From Embleya sp049739465 (lineage in GTDB: Bacteria; Actinomycetota; Actinomycetes; Streptomycetales; Streptomycetaceae): a stretch of DNA of 64,000 nucleotides. This document shows positions 42,410-51,608 of the stretch, piece after piece. Where the stretch lies: positions 170,070-234,069 of the forward strand of contig NZ_JBMHHY010000019.1 in the NCBI RefSeq assembly GCF_049739465.1, written 5' to 3'. A model generated the notes under the pieces. That model was not told where the DNA came from. It worked only from the letters and a program-made list of their open reading frames with translations, and ran no database searches. Numbering within the stretch: position 1 is the first letter of the stretch; each line of letters begins with the position of its first letter. A program made the translations under genes and the position numbers.

Positions 42410-43368
42410 GGCTTCTGGTGACCGGAGGTGCCGGGTACATCGGCAGCGTGGTGGCGCATCGCCTGCTGGCGGAGGGCCACCGGGTCGTGGTGCTCGACGA
42501 CCTGTCCAGCGGCTTCGCCGACAGCGTGCCCGAGGGGGCCGAGTTCGTGCGCGGCACGATGTCCGAGGCCGCGCGCGTCCTGGGCGGACCGAGGCGGTTC
42601 GACGGGGTGGTGCATCTCGCGGCGCGCTCGCTGATCGACGACTCGGTCCGCCGTCCCGAGCGGTATTGGCACGGCAACACGGTGGAGACGCTGACCCTGC
42701 TGGCCGCGATGTTGCGGGCCGGGGTCGAGCGGCTGGTCTTCTCCTCCACCGCCGCGACCTACGGCCAACCGGACCGGGTGCCGATCGACGAGGACGCCCC
42801 GACCGTCCCCACCAATCCGTACGGTCATTCGAAGCTCGCCGTCGACATGGCGCTCGGGGCCTACGCGCGGGCCCACCGCCTGGGCGCGGTCAGCCTGCGC
42901 TACTTCAACGTGGCGGGAGCGGTCGGCCCGTTCGGCGAACGCCACGAGCCGGAGACGCACATCATCCCGATCGCCCTGGACGCGGCACTCGGCCGGCGCC
43001 CGGAGTTCACCGTGTTCGGCGGCGACTATCCGACCCACGACGGCACGTGTGTGCGCGACTTCATCCATGTCGCCGACGTGGCCGAAGCACATCTGGCCGC
43101 GTTGCGGGACGTGTCCCCCGGCGAGCACCGGATCTACAACCTCGGCAACGGCAGCGGGTTCTCGGTGCTGCAGGTGCTGGGCGCGGTCGAACAGGTGCTC
43201 GGCCGTCCCGTCCCGAAGCGGATCGCCGATCGGCGGCCGGGCGATCCCGCGATCCTCGTCGCGGCCGGCGGCCGGATCCACCGCGAACTGGGCTGGAAGC
43301 CGGGCCGACCCGGCCTCGAGGAGATGATCGAGGACGCCTGGCACTTCCATCGGGCCCGGCACCGATGA
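42406..43368 (+). CDS. UDP-glucose 4-epimerase-like SDR
   Basis: 320 residues with GAAAGGAG before ATG 42406. NAD site LLVTGGAGYIGSVVAHRLLA, VFSSTAATYGQPDRVPIDED, a complete YxxxK in PTNPYGHSKLAVDMALGAYA, and VSLRYFNVAGAVGPFGERHE plus DYPTHDGTCVRDFIHVADVA, all GalE hallmarks. It probably supplies UDP-galactose or epimerises the NDP-heptose. A galacto-configured donor would suit a later talose-forming radical SAM step (inferred). Confidence 0.9.
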   Translation: MRLLVTGGAGYIGSVVAHRLLAEGHRVVVLDDLSSGFADSVPEGAEFVRGTMSEAARVLGGPRRFDGVVHLAARSLIDDSVRRPERYWHGNTVETLTLLAAMLRAGVERLVFSSTAATYGQPDRVPIDEDAPTVPTNPYGHSKLAVDMALGAYARAHRLGAVSLRYFNVAGAVGPFGERHEPETHIIPIALDAALGRRPEFTVFGGDYPTHDGTCVRDFIHVADVAEAHLAALRDVSPGEHRIYNLGNGSGFSVLQVLGAVEQVLGRPVPKRIADRRPGDPAILVAAGGRIHRELGWKPGRPGLEEMIEDAWHFHRARHR

Positions 43369-43380
43369 GGGTGCCGGGCC
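43353..43380. terminator. Hairpin over the epimerase stop codon
   Basis: GGCCCGGCACC (43353-43363), loop GATGAG, GGTGCCGGGCC (43370-43380): perfect 11-bp stem containing the epimerase stop in the loop. Serves the convergent epimerase and phosphotransferase genes. Confidence 0.7.
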
Positions 43381-43400
43381 GATCCGGACGGTATGGGGCC

Positions 43401-44378
43401 TCAGCCCACGCCCCACAACAGTTCGGCCAGTTCGTCGAGATCCTCGACGGCGGTCAGCTCCAGCGGGAGTTCCTCGAACACCTCGAAGTCGTGCAGGAAG
43501 GTGAACGCGAGCATCTCCCGGGCGAAGCCCCGGCCCACCTCCCAGTCCGCCCCCTCGAGCGCGGCGGCGAGGAGTTCCCGATCGCCCCGGAACGCGTTGA
43601 GGTGCAGTTGCACCAGGCCGTACCGGGGATCACCCGCGTACACGTCGGTGAAGTCGATCAGCCCGCTGACCCGCTTGCCGTCGCCGTCCACGAAGAGGTT
43701 GGTGCCGTGCAGGTCGCCGTGCACGAAGCAACGCTCACGCCCGCCGAGCAGTTCGCCGACCTCGGGCAGGAACGCCTCGACGTCGTCGAGCAGGCGCGGC
43801 GAGAGGTATCCCCACTCGCGGTGGTCCGCGACGGTGGCCGCGCGACGTTCCTCGAGCAGCGCGTCGAACACCTCGGAGTCGGGCCGCAACACCGAGGACC
43901 CGGTCAGCGGCACGGACCGCAACCGACGCAGCAGGCGCCCGATGTCGCGCGCCGGCGCCAGGCGCTCCGCGGGATCCGCGGCGTCCATGGTCTGCCGCCA
44001 CGTGATGCCCTCGACCGCCTCGATCACCAGGAAGGGCCAGGACCACCCGGCACCCCCCGGCCGCAGCTCGCCCTGGGCCAGGAGTCGCGGGATCGGCAGC
44101 CCGGTGCCCTGGAGCACCCGGTACGTCTCCAGCTCCGACGCGTAGCTCTCCGGGCCGCACCAGTGTTCTCCGTACAGCTTCACCGCCAGGCCGGTGTCGG
44201 CGATCAACACCGGGTTCGTGCTCTCCCCGGGAACGCGCAGGGTCGTGGGCGCGGGAAAGCCGAGGTCGGCGAGCGCGCCCCGAACCCACGGCTCCCAGAA
44301 GTCCGCATCGTTGCGTAGTTCGGCATAGGTCTGATCGGAATTGATTCGAGCCAGCTCACCGGAATAACGATTGGACAC
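43401..44378 (-). CDS. Aminoglycoside phosphotransferase, APH(7'')-Ia-like
   Basis: 325 residues from GTG 44376-44378 with CGAGG upstream; this start gives the same distance to the SDxxYAxLRND block as in the known enzyme. Segments such as LRVPGESTNPVL, GEHWCGPES, ERRAATVADHREWGYLSPRL, HGDLHGTN (catalytic Asp), IDFTDVYAGDPRYGLVQLHL and LLAFTFLHDFEVFEELPLEL closely follow the hygromycin B 7''-O-phosphotransferase of Streptomyces hygroscopicus as I remember it. It should phosphorylate the cluster product or a precursor, giving self-resistance, and is the best clue to the product class. Confidence 0.93.
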   Translation of the reverse strand: MSNRYSGELARINSDQTYAELRNDADFWEPWVRGALADLGFPAPTTLRVPGESTNPVLIADTGLAVKLYGEHWCGPESYASELETYRVLQGTGLPIPRLLAQGELRPGGAGWSWPFLVIEAVEGITWRQTMDAADPAERLAPARDIGRLLRRLRSVPLTGSSVLRPDSEVFDALLEERRAATVADHREWGYLSPRLLDDVEAFLPEVGELLGGRERCFVHGDLHGTNLFVDGDGKRVSGLIDFTDVYAGDPRYGLVQLHLNAFRGDRELLAAALEGADWEVGRGFAREMLAFTFLHDFEVFEELPLELTAVEDLDELAELLWGVG

Positions 44379-44539
44379 GACATGCCTCGATTCGATATGA
44401 CTCCCGTGGGAATTCAATTCAGGCTAGCACGAGGCCCCTTCGTCCCCGCAAAGATGTTTACCGGACCAGTTCCCCGGCTTCCCCCCGGACCGGTTGTCGA
44501 AATTATTTCCGGTCGACCGCTCGTCACCAGGAGCGCCCC

Positions 44540-46363
44540 TTGAGCGTCGAGAATTCCGGGCCCCCGAGGTCCGGTTCGTCACTTGCCACCCTCCGCCGGC
44601 TCGGACCCTATCTACGCCCGGTCCGCCGGCCCGTCGCCGGCGCGACCGGCGCGACCCTCGCGGCCCTGTTGTGCGGACTCGCCATTCCCCTGGTCGTCCA
44701 GCGGGTCATCGACGGACCGCTCCACGACGGCCGCATGGGCGCGACCATGTGGATGATCGTGCTGATCGCGGCGCTCGGCACCGCCGAAGCCTGCTTCTTC
44801 TACGCCCGCCGCAAGCTCATCGCCCGCCCCACCGCGCACATCGAGTCCACGATGCGCTCCGACTTCCTCACCCACCTGCTGCGCCTGCCCCCGTCCTTCC
44901 ACAACGCCTGGCCGTCCGGCCAGTTGCTCTCCCGAGCGGTCAACGACCTGGTCACACTGCGCAAGTTCCTCGCCTTCGCGGCGGTCTTCCTGATCGCCAA
45001 CACGCTGACCCTGGTGGCGGGGATCGCCGTGCTGTTCACGATCTCGCCGCTGCTCGCCCTGGTCGGACTGTGCGCCTCGATCCCCCTGTTGCTGGTCTCG
45101 CTCGGCTACGAGACCAAGTACAAGGTCGCCGCCCGAGCGGCCCAGGACCAGGCCGGCCACCTGACCACGACCATCGAGGAAACCATGTTGGGCACCCGGG
45201 TGCTCAGGTCCTTCGGTCAGGCCAAGACCCGCACGCACGTGTTCGTCGAGCAGGCCCACCTGCTCCGGCACGCCGAACTGCGCATCGTGCGCTTGATGGC
45301 CGCGCTCTCCACCGCCCTGCTGATCCTGCCCGAACTGGGCATCGCCGGGCAGTTCGCGGTCGGCAGCGTGGGCATCGCGCACGGCACCCTCACCATCGGC
45401 GACCTGGTGGCCGCGGTCGGCATCAGCACCTATCTGCGCTGGCCCACCGAGTGCATCGGCTGGGCCCTCGCGGAGACCAGCACGGCCGCCGCGGTGTGCG
45501 ATCGCTACTGGGAGATCCGCGACATCGTCCCGGAGATCACCGACCCCGCACATCCGTGCCCACCGACCCGACCCGCGCGCGGACACCTGCGCTTCGAGAA
45601 CGTCAGCTTCCGCTTCCCCGGTGCCGCAACTCCCGTGCTGCGCCACATCGACCTCGAAGTACGCCCCGGCGAAACCCTGGCCCTGGTCGGGGCCACCGGC
45701 TCCGGCAAGACCACCCTGGCCGGCCTCGTCCCCAGACTGTCCGACGTCACGGGGGGCCGAATCACCGTGGACGGCATCGACGTCCGCGACCTGCGGCTCG
45801 CGGATCTGCGCGCGGTGGTCGGCTGCGCGTTCGAGGACGCACTGTTGTCCTCGGTGAGCGTGCGCGAGAACGTGACCCTGGGCTCCCCCGGCGCCGCCGA
45901 GGCCGACGTGCTCGCGGCGCTGCGCGTGGCCAGCGCCGAGGAGTTCGTCCTCGCCCTGGAGCCGGACGGCCTCGACACGCGCATCGGCGAGCAGGGCCTG
46001 TCGCTCTCCGGCGGCCAACGCCAACGACTCGCCCTCGCCCGGGCGGTGGTCGGTCGACCGGCGTTGCTCGTGTTGGACGACCCCCTGTCGGCCCTCGACC
46101 TGCACACGGAGGCGGAGGTGGAGCAGGCGCTGCGCCGCGTGCTCCGGCACTCGACCGCGCTGGTGGTGGCCCACCGTCCGAACACGGCTCGGCTGGCCGA
46201 CCGCGTGGCGGTACTGGCCGACGGCCGGATCGCGGCGATCGGGACGCATCGCGAACTCCTCGACACATCCGCCGAATATCGCGCGCTGATGGCCACCCCG
46301 CCGGTGTCGACGGCGCCGCGGTGGTCCGGGGAGTCGCCGGCCGGAGGGGTGATGAGCGGATGA
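44540..46363 (+). CDS. ABC exporter subunit with degenerate ATPase site
   Basis: 607 residues from TTG 44540 (AGGAG upstream). Six membrane helices (about 35-320) and an ATPase domain with Walker A ALVGATGSGKTTLAG (about 381), LSLSGGQRQRLALARAVVGR and Walker B LLVLDDPLSALD, in which the catalytic Glu is Asp. The H-loop VVAHRPNT is intact. A non-canonical site in one half is typical of heterodimeric exporters like StrV/StrW of streptomycin-type clusters. It overlaps the next gene by four bases, so the two are made in equal amounts. Confidence 0.9.
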   Translation: MSVENSGPPRSGSSLATLRRLGPYLRPVRRPVAGATGATLAALLCGLAIPLVVQRVIDGPLHDGRMGATMWMIVLIAALGTAEACFFYARRKLIARPTAHIESTMRSDFLTHLLRLPPSFHNAWPSGQLLSRAVNDLVTLRKFLAFAAVFLIANTLTLVAGIAVLFTISPLLALVGLCASIPLLLVSLGYETKYKVAARAAQDQAGHLTTTIEETMLGTRVLRSFGQAKTRTHVFVEQAHLLRHAELRIVRLMAALSTALLILPELGIAGQFAVGSVGIAHGTLTIGDLVAAVGISTYLRWPTECIGWALAETSTAAAVCDRYWEIRDIVPEITDPAHPCPPTRPARGHLRFENVSFRFPGAATPVLRHIDLEVRPGETLALVGATGSGKTTLAGLVPRLSDVTGGRITVDGIDVRDLRLADLRAVVGCAFEDALLSSVSVRENVTLGSPGAAEADVLAALRVASAEEFVLALEPDGLDTRIGEQGLSLSGGQRQRLALARAVVGRPALLVLDDPLSALDLHTEAEVEQALRRVLRHSTALVVAHRPNTARLADRVAVLADGRIAAIGTHRELLDTSAEYRALMATPPVSTAPRWSGESPAGGVMSG

Positions 46364-48219
46364 CCGAGGCCGTTGCCGCCCGCCCGGACCCGAACACGTC
46401 CGATGCCGCCGCCCAGGACCGCGCCGAGGACGCGATCGACCTCGACCGGGCCACTCACCTCCGCGTGCGGACCCGCTCGCGACGCCTGCTGCGCTCGCTG
46501 CTGCGACCGTGGGTGGGGCGGGCGTCCATCGCCCTGTTCGCGCTGATCGTCGAGAACGTCGCGCAGTTGGCCGGCCCGCTGCTGATCGCCCAGGCGATCG
46601 ACACCGGCGTACCCCGGGCCGTCGCCGGCCAGGCGAACACGCTGACCTGGTACGTCGTCGGCTTCACCGCGTGTGGCCTGCTGTCGGCGGTGGCCCGCTA
46701 CGCGTTCTTCCGCATCGCCGGAAGCGTCGGCCAGGCCGTGCTGCTCGACCTGCGCACGCGGATCTTCCGACACGCACAGCGACTCCCGGTCGCCTTCCAC
46801 GAGTCCTACACGTCGGGGCGGGTGATCTCCCGGCTGACCTCCGACGTCGAGGCCGTGCGCGACCTCGTCGAGGCGGGCCTCGACGGCCTGTTGACGTCGC
46901 TGCTCGCGGTGGCCGGCATCACCGTCGTGTTGATGTGGCTCGACCTGCCGCTGTCCCTGGTCGTGCTCGGCTCGTTCGTCCCGCTCCTGATGATGACGCG
47001 CTGGTTCCGCGAGCGTTCGCAACGGTCCTACCGCCGGGCCAGGAACACGGTCGCGGGCATCATCGCGCAGTTCGGCGAGACCATGAACGGCATCCGGGCG
47101 GTCCAGGCGTTCCGGGCGGAGGACCGCAAGAAGAGCACGATGAACGAGCTCAACGAGACCTTCCGCGACGCCCACGCCGACGCCCTGGAGGTGGTGGCCA
47201 GGTACACGGCGGGCGTGCGACTCGTCGGCAACATCGCCTTGGCCCTGGTACTCGCGCTGGGCAGTTGGCGCTTCAGCCACGGCACCCTGCAACTGGGCGT
47301 GCTCGCCGCGTTCCTGCTCTACCTGCGCAGGTTCTACGACCCCCTGGACGAACTGGCGACGTTCACCAACCTGTACTCGTCCGCGAGCACGGCCCTGGAG
47401 AAGATCTCCGGCTTCCTGGAGACCGCGTCGTCGCTGCCGGAACCCACGAATCCGGTGCCGCTCGCGCCCGATCGTCCGGTCCGCGGCCGGCTCGACTTTC
47501 GCGCGGTGGAGTTCCGGTACGCCCGGACCGGACCGCCGGTGCTGCCGGGACTGGAACTGACCATCCCCGCCGGGCAGACCGTCGCGGTCGTCGGCGCGAC
47601 CGGCGCGGGCAAGTCGACGCTGGCCAAGCTCACCGCCAGGTTCTACGACCCCACCCACGGCACAGTCACACTCGACGGCGTCGACCTGCGCGACCTGGCG
47701 GACGCGACCCTGCGCCGGGAACTGACCCTGGTCACCCAGGAGAACTTCCTGTTCACCGGCACGGTCGCGGAGAACATCGCGCTGGCCCGGGCCGGCACGA
47801 ACCGGGAGGAGATCCGAGCCGCCGCGGTCGCGCTGGGCACGGACACGTTCTTCGCCGGACTGCCCGAAGGCTACGACACGCAGATCCGCAAACGCGGCAA
47901 CCGACTCTCCGCCGGGCAACGCCAAATGGTGGCGCTGACCCGCGCCTTCGTCGCCGATCCGAGCGTGCTGATCCTCGACGAGGCCACCTCGAGCCTGGAC
48001 ATCCCGACGGAACGCGCGGTCCAGGCGGCCCTGGCCACCGTGCTCGCCGACCGAACGGCGGTGATCATCGCCCACCGCCTGTCGACGGTGCTGCTGGCCG
48101 ACCGCGTCCTGGTGATGGCGGCCGGGCGCATCGTCGAGGACGGCCCACCATCGGACCTGATCGACGCCGACGGCCCGTTCGCCCGGTTGTACCGAAGGTG
48201 GATGACGTCACTGCTCTGA
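46360..48219 (+). CDS. ABC exporter subunit with canonical ATPase site
   Basis: 619 residues. Six membrane helices (about 50-330), Walker A VAVVGATGAGKSTLAKL (about 410), NRLSAGQRQMVALTRAFVAD, Walker B VLILDEATSSLD with the catalytic Glu, and IIAHRLST. The signature reads LSAGQ instead of LSGGQ, which in heterodimers belongs to the degenerate composite site. With the subunit at 44540 it should export the aminoglycoside or its phosphorylated form and contribute to immunity. Confidence 0.9.
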   Translation: MTEAVAARPDPNTSDAAAQDRAEDAIDLDRATHLRVRTRSRRLLRSLLRPWVGRASIALFALIVENVAQLAGPLLIAQAIDTGVPRAVAGQANTLTWYVVGFTACGLLSAVARYAFFRIAGSVGQAVLLDLRTRIFRHAQRLPVAFHESYTSGRVISRLTSDVEAVRDLVEAGLDGLLTSLLAVAGITVVLMWLDLPLSLVVLGSFVPLLMMTRWFRERSQRSYRRARNTVAGIIAQFGETMNGIRAVQAFRAEDRKKSTMNELNETFRDAHADALEVVARYTAGVRLVGNIALALVLALGSWRFSHGTLQLGVLAAFLLYLRRFYDPLDELATFTNLYSSASTALEKISGFLETASSLPEPTNPVPLAPDRPVRGRLDFRAVEFRYARTGPPVLPGLELTIPAGQTVAVVGATGAGKSTLAKLTARFYDPTHGTVTLDGVDLRDLADATLRRELTLVTQENFLFTGTVAENIALARAGTNREEIRAAAVALGTDTFFAGLPEGYDTQIRKRGNRLSAGQRQMVALTRAFVADPSVLILDEATSSLDIPTERAVQAALATVLADRTAVIIAHRLSTVLLADRVLVMAAGRIVEDGPPSDLIDADGPFARLYRRWMTSLL

Positions 48220-48617
48220 CGGCGGTACGGCAACTGATGGCGGTACGGCAACAGTAAAGGTCAAGGTGAGGGTGAGGGTTAGGCTGAACCAGGCGACAAG
48301 CCGGACCGCGTCCCGGGACGACCGCGCAGCGGACCGGCGGGGCGGCCCCGGCCACTCGGTGCTGATCGTCGTCCTGCTGACGCTCCCCGCGCTGAAGGTG
48401 GCGTGGACGATCGGCGAGGGCCTGGTGGCGCCGCTGAGGCAACAACCGCCCGGCTGCCCCGGGCCGGACCCGGCGGGTCGGGCAGAGCGCCGAGTCCACG
48501 GCGCAGCGGGACTCGGGCTTCGCCTCCACCTCCACCTCAACCTCCGCCCGGGCCCGGGGCTTCGCCCACCGTCGGGCCACCGGCGCGGTATCGCGCGTCG
48601 GAGCGCCTCGGGTTCGT
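48220..48617. other. Intergenic with short repeats
   Basis: About 400 bases between convergent genes. It has an 18-bp period repeat (48221-48252), GGTGAGGGTGAGGGTTAGG-like runs near 48264-48283 and their Pu/Py counterparts CCTCCACCTCCACCTCAACC near 48527. The open frame at 48266-48676 has no recognisable domain. No terminator hairpin stands out. Confidence 0.5.
48221..48252. repeat. 18-bp period repeat GGCGGTACGGCAAC
   Basis: Copies at 48221-48234 and 48239-48252, immediately after the exporter stop. Function unknown. Confidence 0.7.
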
Positions 48618-50315
48618 TCACGGAGCCGGAGCCGGATCCACGGCGTGCAACATCGCGCGGTCCGCGTCCCCGGTGAGCAGGATCGCGCGGCCGGCGCTGA
48701 CGGCCCACGGGATGGCGGTGTGGTCCGGCACGACGACCACACCGCGCACCGTCGACGCGACGGGGTGGCCGTCGCGCGTGCCGTACACCCGGCCGCCGGC
48801 GATGGAGCGGGCAACGACGCCCGGGGTGACCAAAGCGCGCCCGTCGGCGAGATCGATGACGACGGGTCCCAAGGCTGCGACCGGACCGCCGTCCGGGTGG
48901 ACCCAGGCGCTCGACAGGGATCCGGCGGGGGCGTCGGCGCCGGTGAGCACCTGGCCCGAAGCGGAATCGTGCACGGCGAGCGTTTCGCTGCCCTCCTCGG
49001 ATCCGGACCACACGACGGCGACCGACCCGTGCCCGCCCCCGGCGATGCGCACCATGCGCGCGCCGGGGTGCGGCGGCGCCGGAGTCACCACGCGCGTCGT
49101 ACCGTCGAAGCCGAGCAGCTCCCAGGGGCCGACGGCGCGCCCCGCGAGGATGTGCGTCGCGTCGGCGGCCATCGCGACGGCTCCGGCAGGAACCCGCACC
49201 GGAACGAGGACATCGCCGCGCAGCGCGGCGGCCGATCCGTCGGGCCCGGTCACCAGGGGCAGGGCGCCGGCGTAACTGACGTGGGCGCCGGGCGCGAGCA
49301 CGACGGTGGTGGGGACGCGCGAGGGTCCGCGAGCGCCGGGTGTGGACCACACCACGAGTCGGCCCTCGGTCTCGGCGACGAGCACCGGGGCGGCCGGGTC
49401 GCCGGTCGCATGCAGTGCGAGGTGTCCGGCGGGCAGCGGCTCGCCGGCCCAGTCGACGCGTCCGTCGTCCGGATCGAGGAGGGCGACCCGACGGTCCGGC
49501 GTGAGCACGGCCAGGACACCCCCGAGGGCGGCCACACTCGGCCGACCGGCTCCCGGCGGCGCGATCGACCGCGACCAGGCGGACCTCTGCCGCCAGCCGG
49601 CCGGAGCGGTGATCGCGGCGGACTCGGCACGCGAGGTCGTGGTCGCTCCGGAGCCGGCCGAGTCGTCGTCCGGCCACGCCACGATCGCGACGAGTGTGAT
49701 CGCCGCGGCGACCGCGAGGCCGATCACGGTGGGTGCGCCCCCAAGGGGGGACCGGGACGCGCGGCGCGGCGCGCGACGGGGCCGCACGGGCCTGGTCACC
49801 GGCGGCTGCTCGGCCGGCGGCCGGGCGACCACGAGCGGGTGCGGCGTCTCGCGCGGGTCGTGTCGATCCGTGTGATGTCCGTCGCCGGCGGGCCCGCGCG
49901 GGTCGGGCCCGCCTGTGTCGTACCCGTCGGTCTCCTCGGCCCGCCACCCGCCGAACGTGCCGTCGTAGTCGCCATAGCCGTCGGTCGGTGTCCCGGCGTC
50001 CCCGAACGACGAAGCGGGCGCCTCCTCGTCCGGGACCTCTTCACCCGGGTCGGGATGGGGTTCGGCCAGGAACGTGAGCGTCCCGTCCGGGTCGACGAGC
50101 AGCGGGTAGCGCGTGCCGTCCGGGTCGACGTCGATCGCGCGCACGGGCCGGTCGAGCAGGGACGCGGTGAAACGGACCTCGTCGATGGCGGCATGCCGGG
50201 CTTCCGTCCCCTCGGGCACGTGGACGGGCGTGCCGTCCACGGTCGCGGTGCCGTCCTCGGGGTACTCGATGACGAACAGGGGCGTGGCCGGGACGGCGGA
50301 GGCGTGAGTGGTCAA
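48618..50315 (-). CDS. Membrane-anchored beta-propeller-like protein
   Basis: 565 residues from TTG 50313-50315 with GGGAGAACC upstream; the frame is open far beyond this but lacks family character. Residues 1-100 form an acidic cytoplasmic domain (PLFVIEYPEDGTATVDGTPV). A basic Arg/Pro stretch leads to one membrane helix PTVIGLAVAAAITLVAIVAW (about 190-210). The outer part has repeated blade-like strands such as LGGVLAVLTPDRRVALLDPD and GGGHGSVAVVWSGSEEGSET, resembling PQQ/WD-type propellers. No catalytic residues are recognised; a scaffold or sensor role is a guess. Confidence 0.65.
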   Translation of the reverse strand: MTTHASAVPATPLFVIEYPEDGTATVDGTPVHVPEGTEARHAAIDEVRFTASLLDRPVRAIDVDPDGTRYPLLVDPDGTLTFLAEPHPDPGEEVPDEEAPASSFGDAGTPTDGYGDYDGTFGGWRAEETDGYDTGGPDPRGPAGDGHHTDRHDPRETPHPLVVARPPAEQPPVTRPVRPRRAPRRASRSPLGGAPTVIGLAVAAAITLVAIVAWPDDDSAGSGATTTSRAESAAITAPAGWRQRSAWSRSIAPPGAGRPSVAALGGVLAVLTPDRRVALLDPDDGRVDWAGEPLPAGHLALHATGDPAAPVLVAETEGRLVVWSTPGARGPSRVPTTVVLAPGAHVSYAGALPLVTGPDGSAAALRGDVLVPVRVPAGAVAMAADATHILAGRAVGPWELLGFDGTTRVVTPAPPHPGARMVRIAGGGHGSVAVVWSGSEEGSETLAVHDSASGQVLTGADAPAGSLSSAWVHPDGGPVAALGPVVIDLADGRALVTPGVVARSIAGGRVYGTRDGHPVASTVRGVVVVPDHTAIPWAVSAGRAILLTGDADRAMLHAVDPAPAP

Positions 50316-51046
50316 CGGTTCTCCCGAGATCTCGGACGGTTCGGGCGGGGGTGTCGACCTCGTACGCCCGTGCGGGTAGGCACGCCGGCGGCGAGAGGTC
50401 GGTGGCGCGCCGGCGGCCGGACCGGTACGGCCCCGCGCGCGGAGCACGGCGTCCGCCGCCCCGGTGCCGGATCGCGCGGCCCCGGTGGCGCGGTCCGCGA
50501 ACGGGATCCTCGGGGCGAGCCGGCGTCCGGCCCGGCGCTGAGGACGATCCTCTCGGCCATTCGGCTCCTCGCTGGCGTCGATCGAACGATTCCCGGCATC
50601 CGCACCGTCACCGTGCACGCGCGCCGGTCGGGGGTACCGGTTCAACGAGCGACCCGCGCCCCGGCAACGGATCAGTCGGCAGGTCGCGCCCGTGGCCGCG
50701 CGGGCCGGTCCGCCCTGATCGGTTCTCGGCAGCCGGCGTGTACCGGGTCGCGGGTGCCGCGCCCGACGACGTTTGCCCCGGCGCGGTGTTGGGTGCGGTG
50801 CCTGGGCGCGTTGCCTGGGTGCGGTGCCTGGGTGCGGTGCCTGGGTGCGGTGCCTGGGTGCGGTGCCTGGGTGCGGTGCCTGGGCGCGTTGCCTGGGCGC
50901 GTTGCCTGGGTGCGGTGCCTGGGCGCGTTGCCTGGGTGCGTTGCCTCGGTGCGTTGCCTCGGTGCGGTGCTCCCAGCAGGTGAGTGACTCCGCGAGCGTC
51001 CACGCGTTACCCGTACGGGACAAACCTCGTGCTCACGGAGGAACGC
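50316..51046. other. Intergenic with 13-bp minisatellite
   Basis: About 730 bases between two divergent genes. The left half has no feature beyond the palindrome CCGAGATCTCGG (50324-50335) upstream of the propeller gene start. The right half carries the 13-bp tandem array (50800-50968). Open frames through the array are products of the repeat. Confidence 0.6.
50800..50968. repeat. 13-bp minisatellite, 13 units
   Basis: Unit GCCTGGGTGCGGT with variants GCCTGGGCGCGTT and GCCTCGGTGCGTT, repeated 13 times in phase; a degenerate unit flanks each side (from about 50787 and to about 50981). As 13 is not a multiple of three, the array reads through all frames and is not coding. It lies about 80 bases before a lipoprotein gene. 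Confidence 0.92.
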
Positions 51047-51466
51047 GTGCATATCACCCGACTGGCCGCCGCTGCGGCCCTCCTGCTCCTGGCGGCCTGC
51101 GACACCGCGCCGTCGACCACCCCTTCGCAGGCCCTGGATCCCGCCCTGACCACGATCAGCGCACCCCTCCCCGACCCCGCGACACTCGCGGGGTCGGCGT
51201 CCGACCCGCTCGACCCTCGGCGAGCCGGTTCGCACGCCGACTCCCAATCGGCCGTATCCACCCCGTTGCCCCGCAAGTCCGGTGCCTCGGACCGCGCCGA
51301 CCATCCCTCCGCGTCCGACACTTCGGGTCGACGGGGTCAATCCGAGCGCGGGTCGGGGCGACCGGATGGCGTCGATGCCCGGGCGGTTTGTGGCTTCGGC
51401 ATCCGGTTCGGCGGGATGGGGGACGACTCCCCCGAGGCCCGCATCTGCCGTGCCGCCCACGGCTGA
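51047..51466 (+). CDS. Small secreted lipoprotein
   Basis: 139 residues from GTG 51047 with CGGAGGAAC upstream. The start MHITRLAAAAALLLLAACDT is a type II signal peptide with lipobox LAAC, so the mature protein begins at Cys18 and is anchored in the outer leaflet of the membrane. The rest is Ser/Pro/Asp-rich and probably unstructured, ending in VCGFGIRFGGMGDDSPEARI then CRAAHG with two cysteines. No family recognised. Confidence 0.72.
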   Translation: MHITRLAAAAALLLLAACDTAPSTTPSQALDPALTTISAPLPDPATLAGSASDPLDPRRAGSHADSQSAVSTPLPRKSGASDRADHPSASDTSGRRGQSERGSGRPDGVDARAVCGFGIRFGGMGDDSPEARICRAAHG

Positions 51467-51608
51467 CCTTCGCCGGCGGAGGTCGCCTCCGCCCGGGGGT
51501 GTCACCTCCGCCCGCGGCACAACCTCGGGCACACGATTCCGAGCGTGTTACCGAGCCTGCGCGAACACGCCGGCCGGCTTGGCTTGGGCATGGTGAGGTG
51601 AGGTTTGG

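Noticed and set aside
48266..48676. 136-residue plus-strand frame after the exporter
   Set aside because: Its composition follows GGTGAG-type repeats, and it overlaps the convergent propeller gene end.
50800..50968. CRISPR array
   Set aside because: The units are contiguous 13-mers with no unique spacers, and no cas genes are near.
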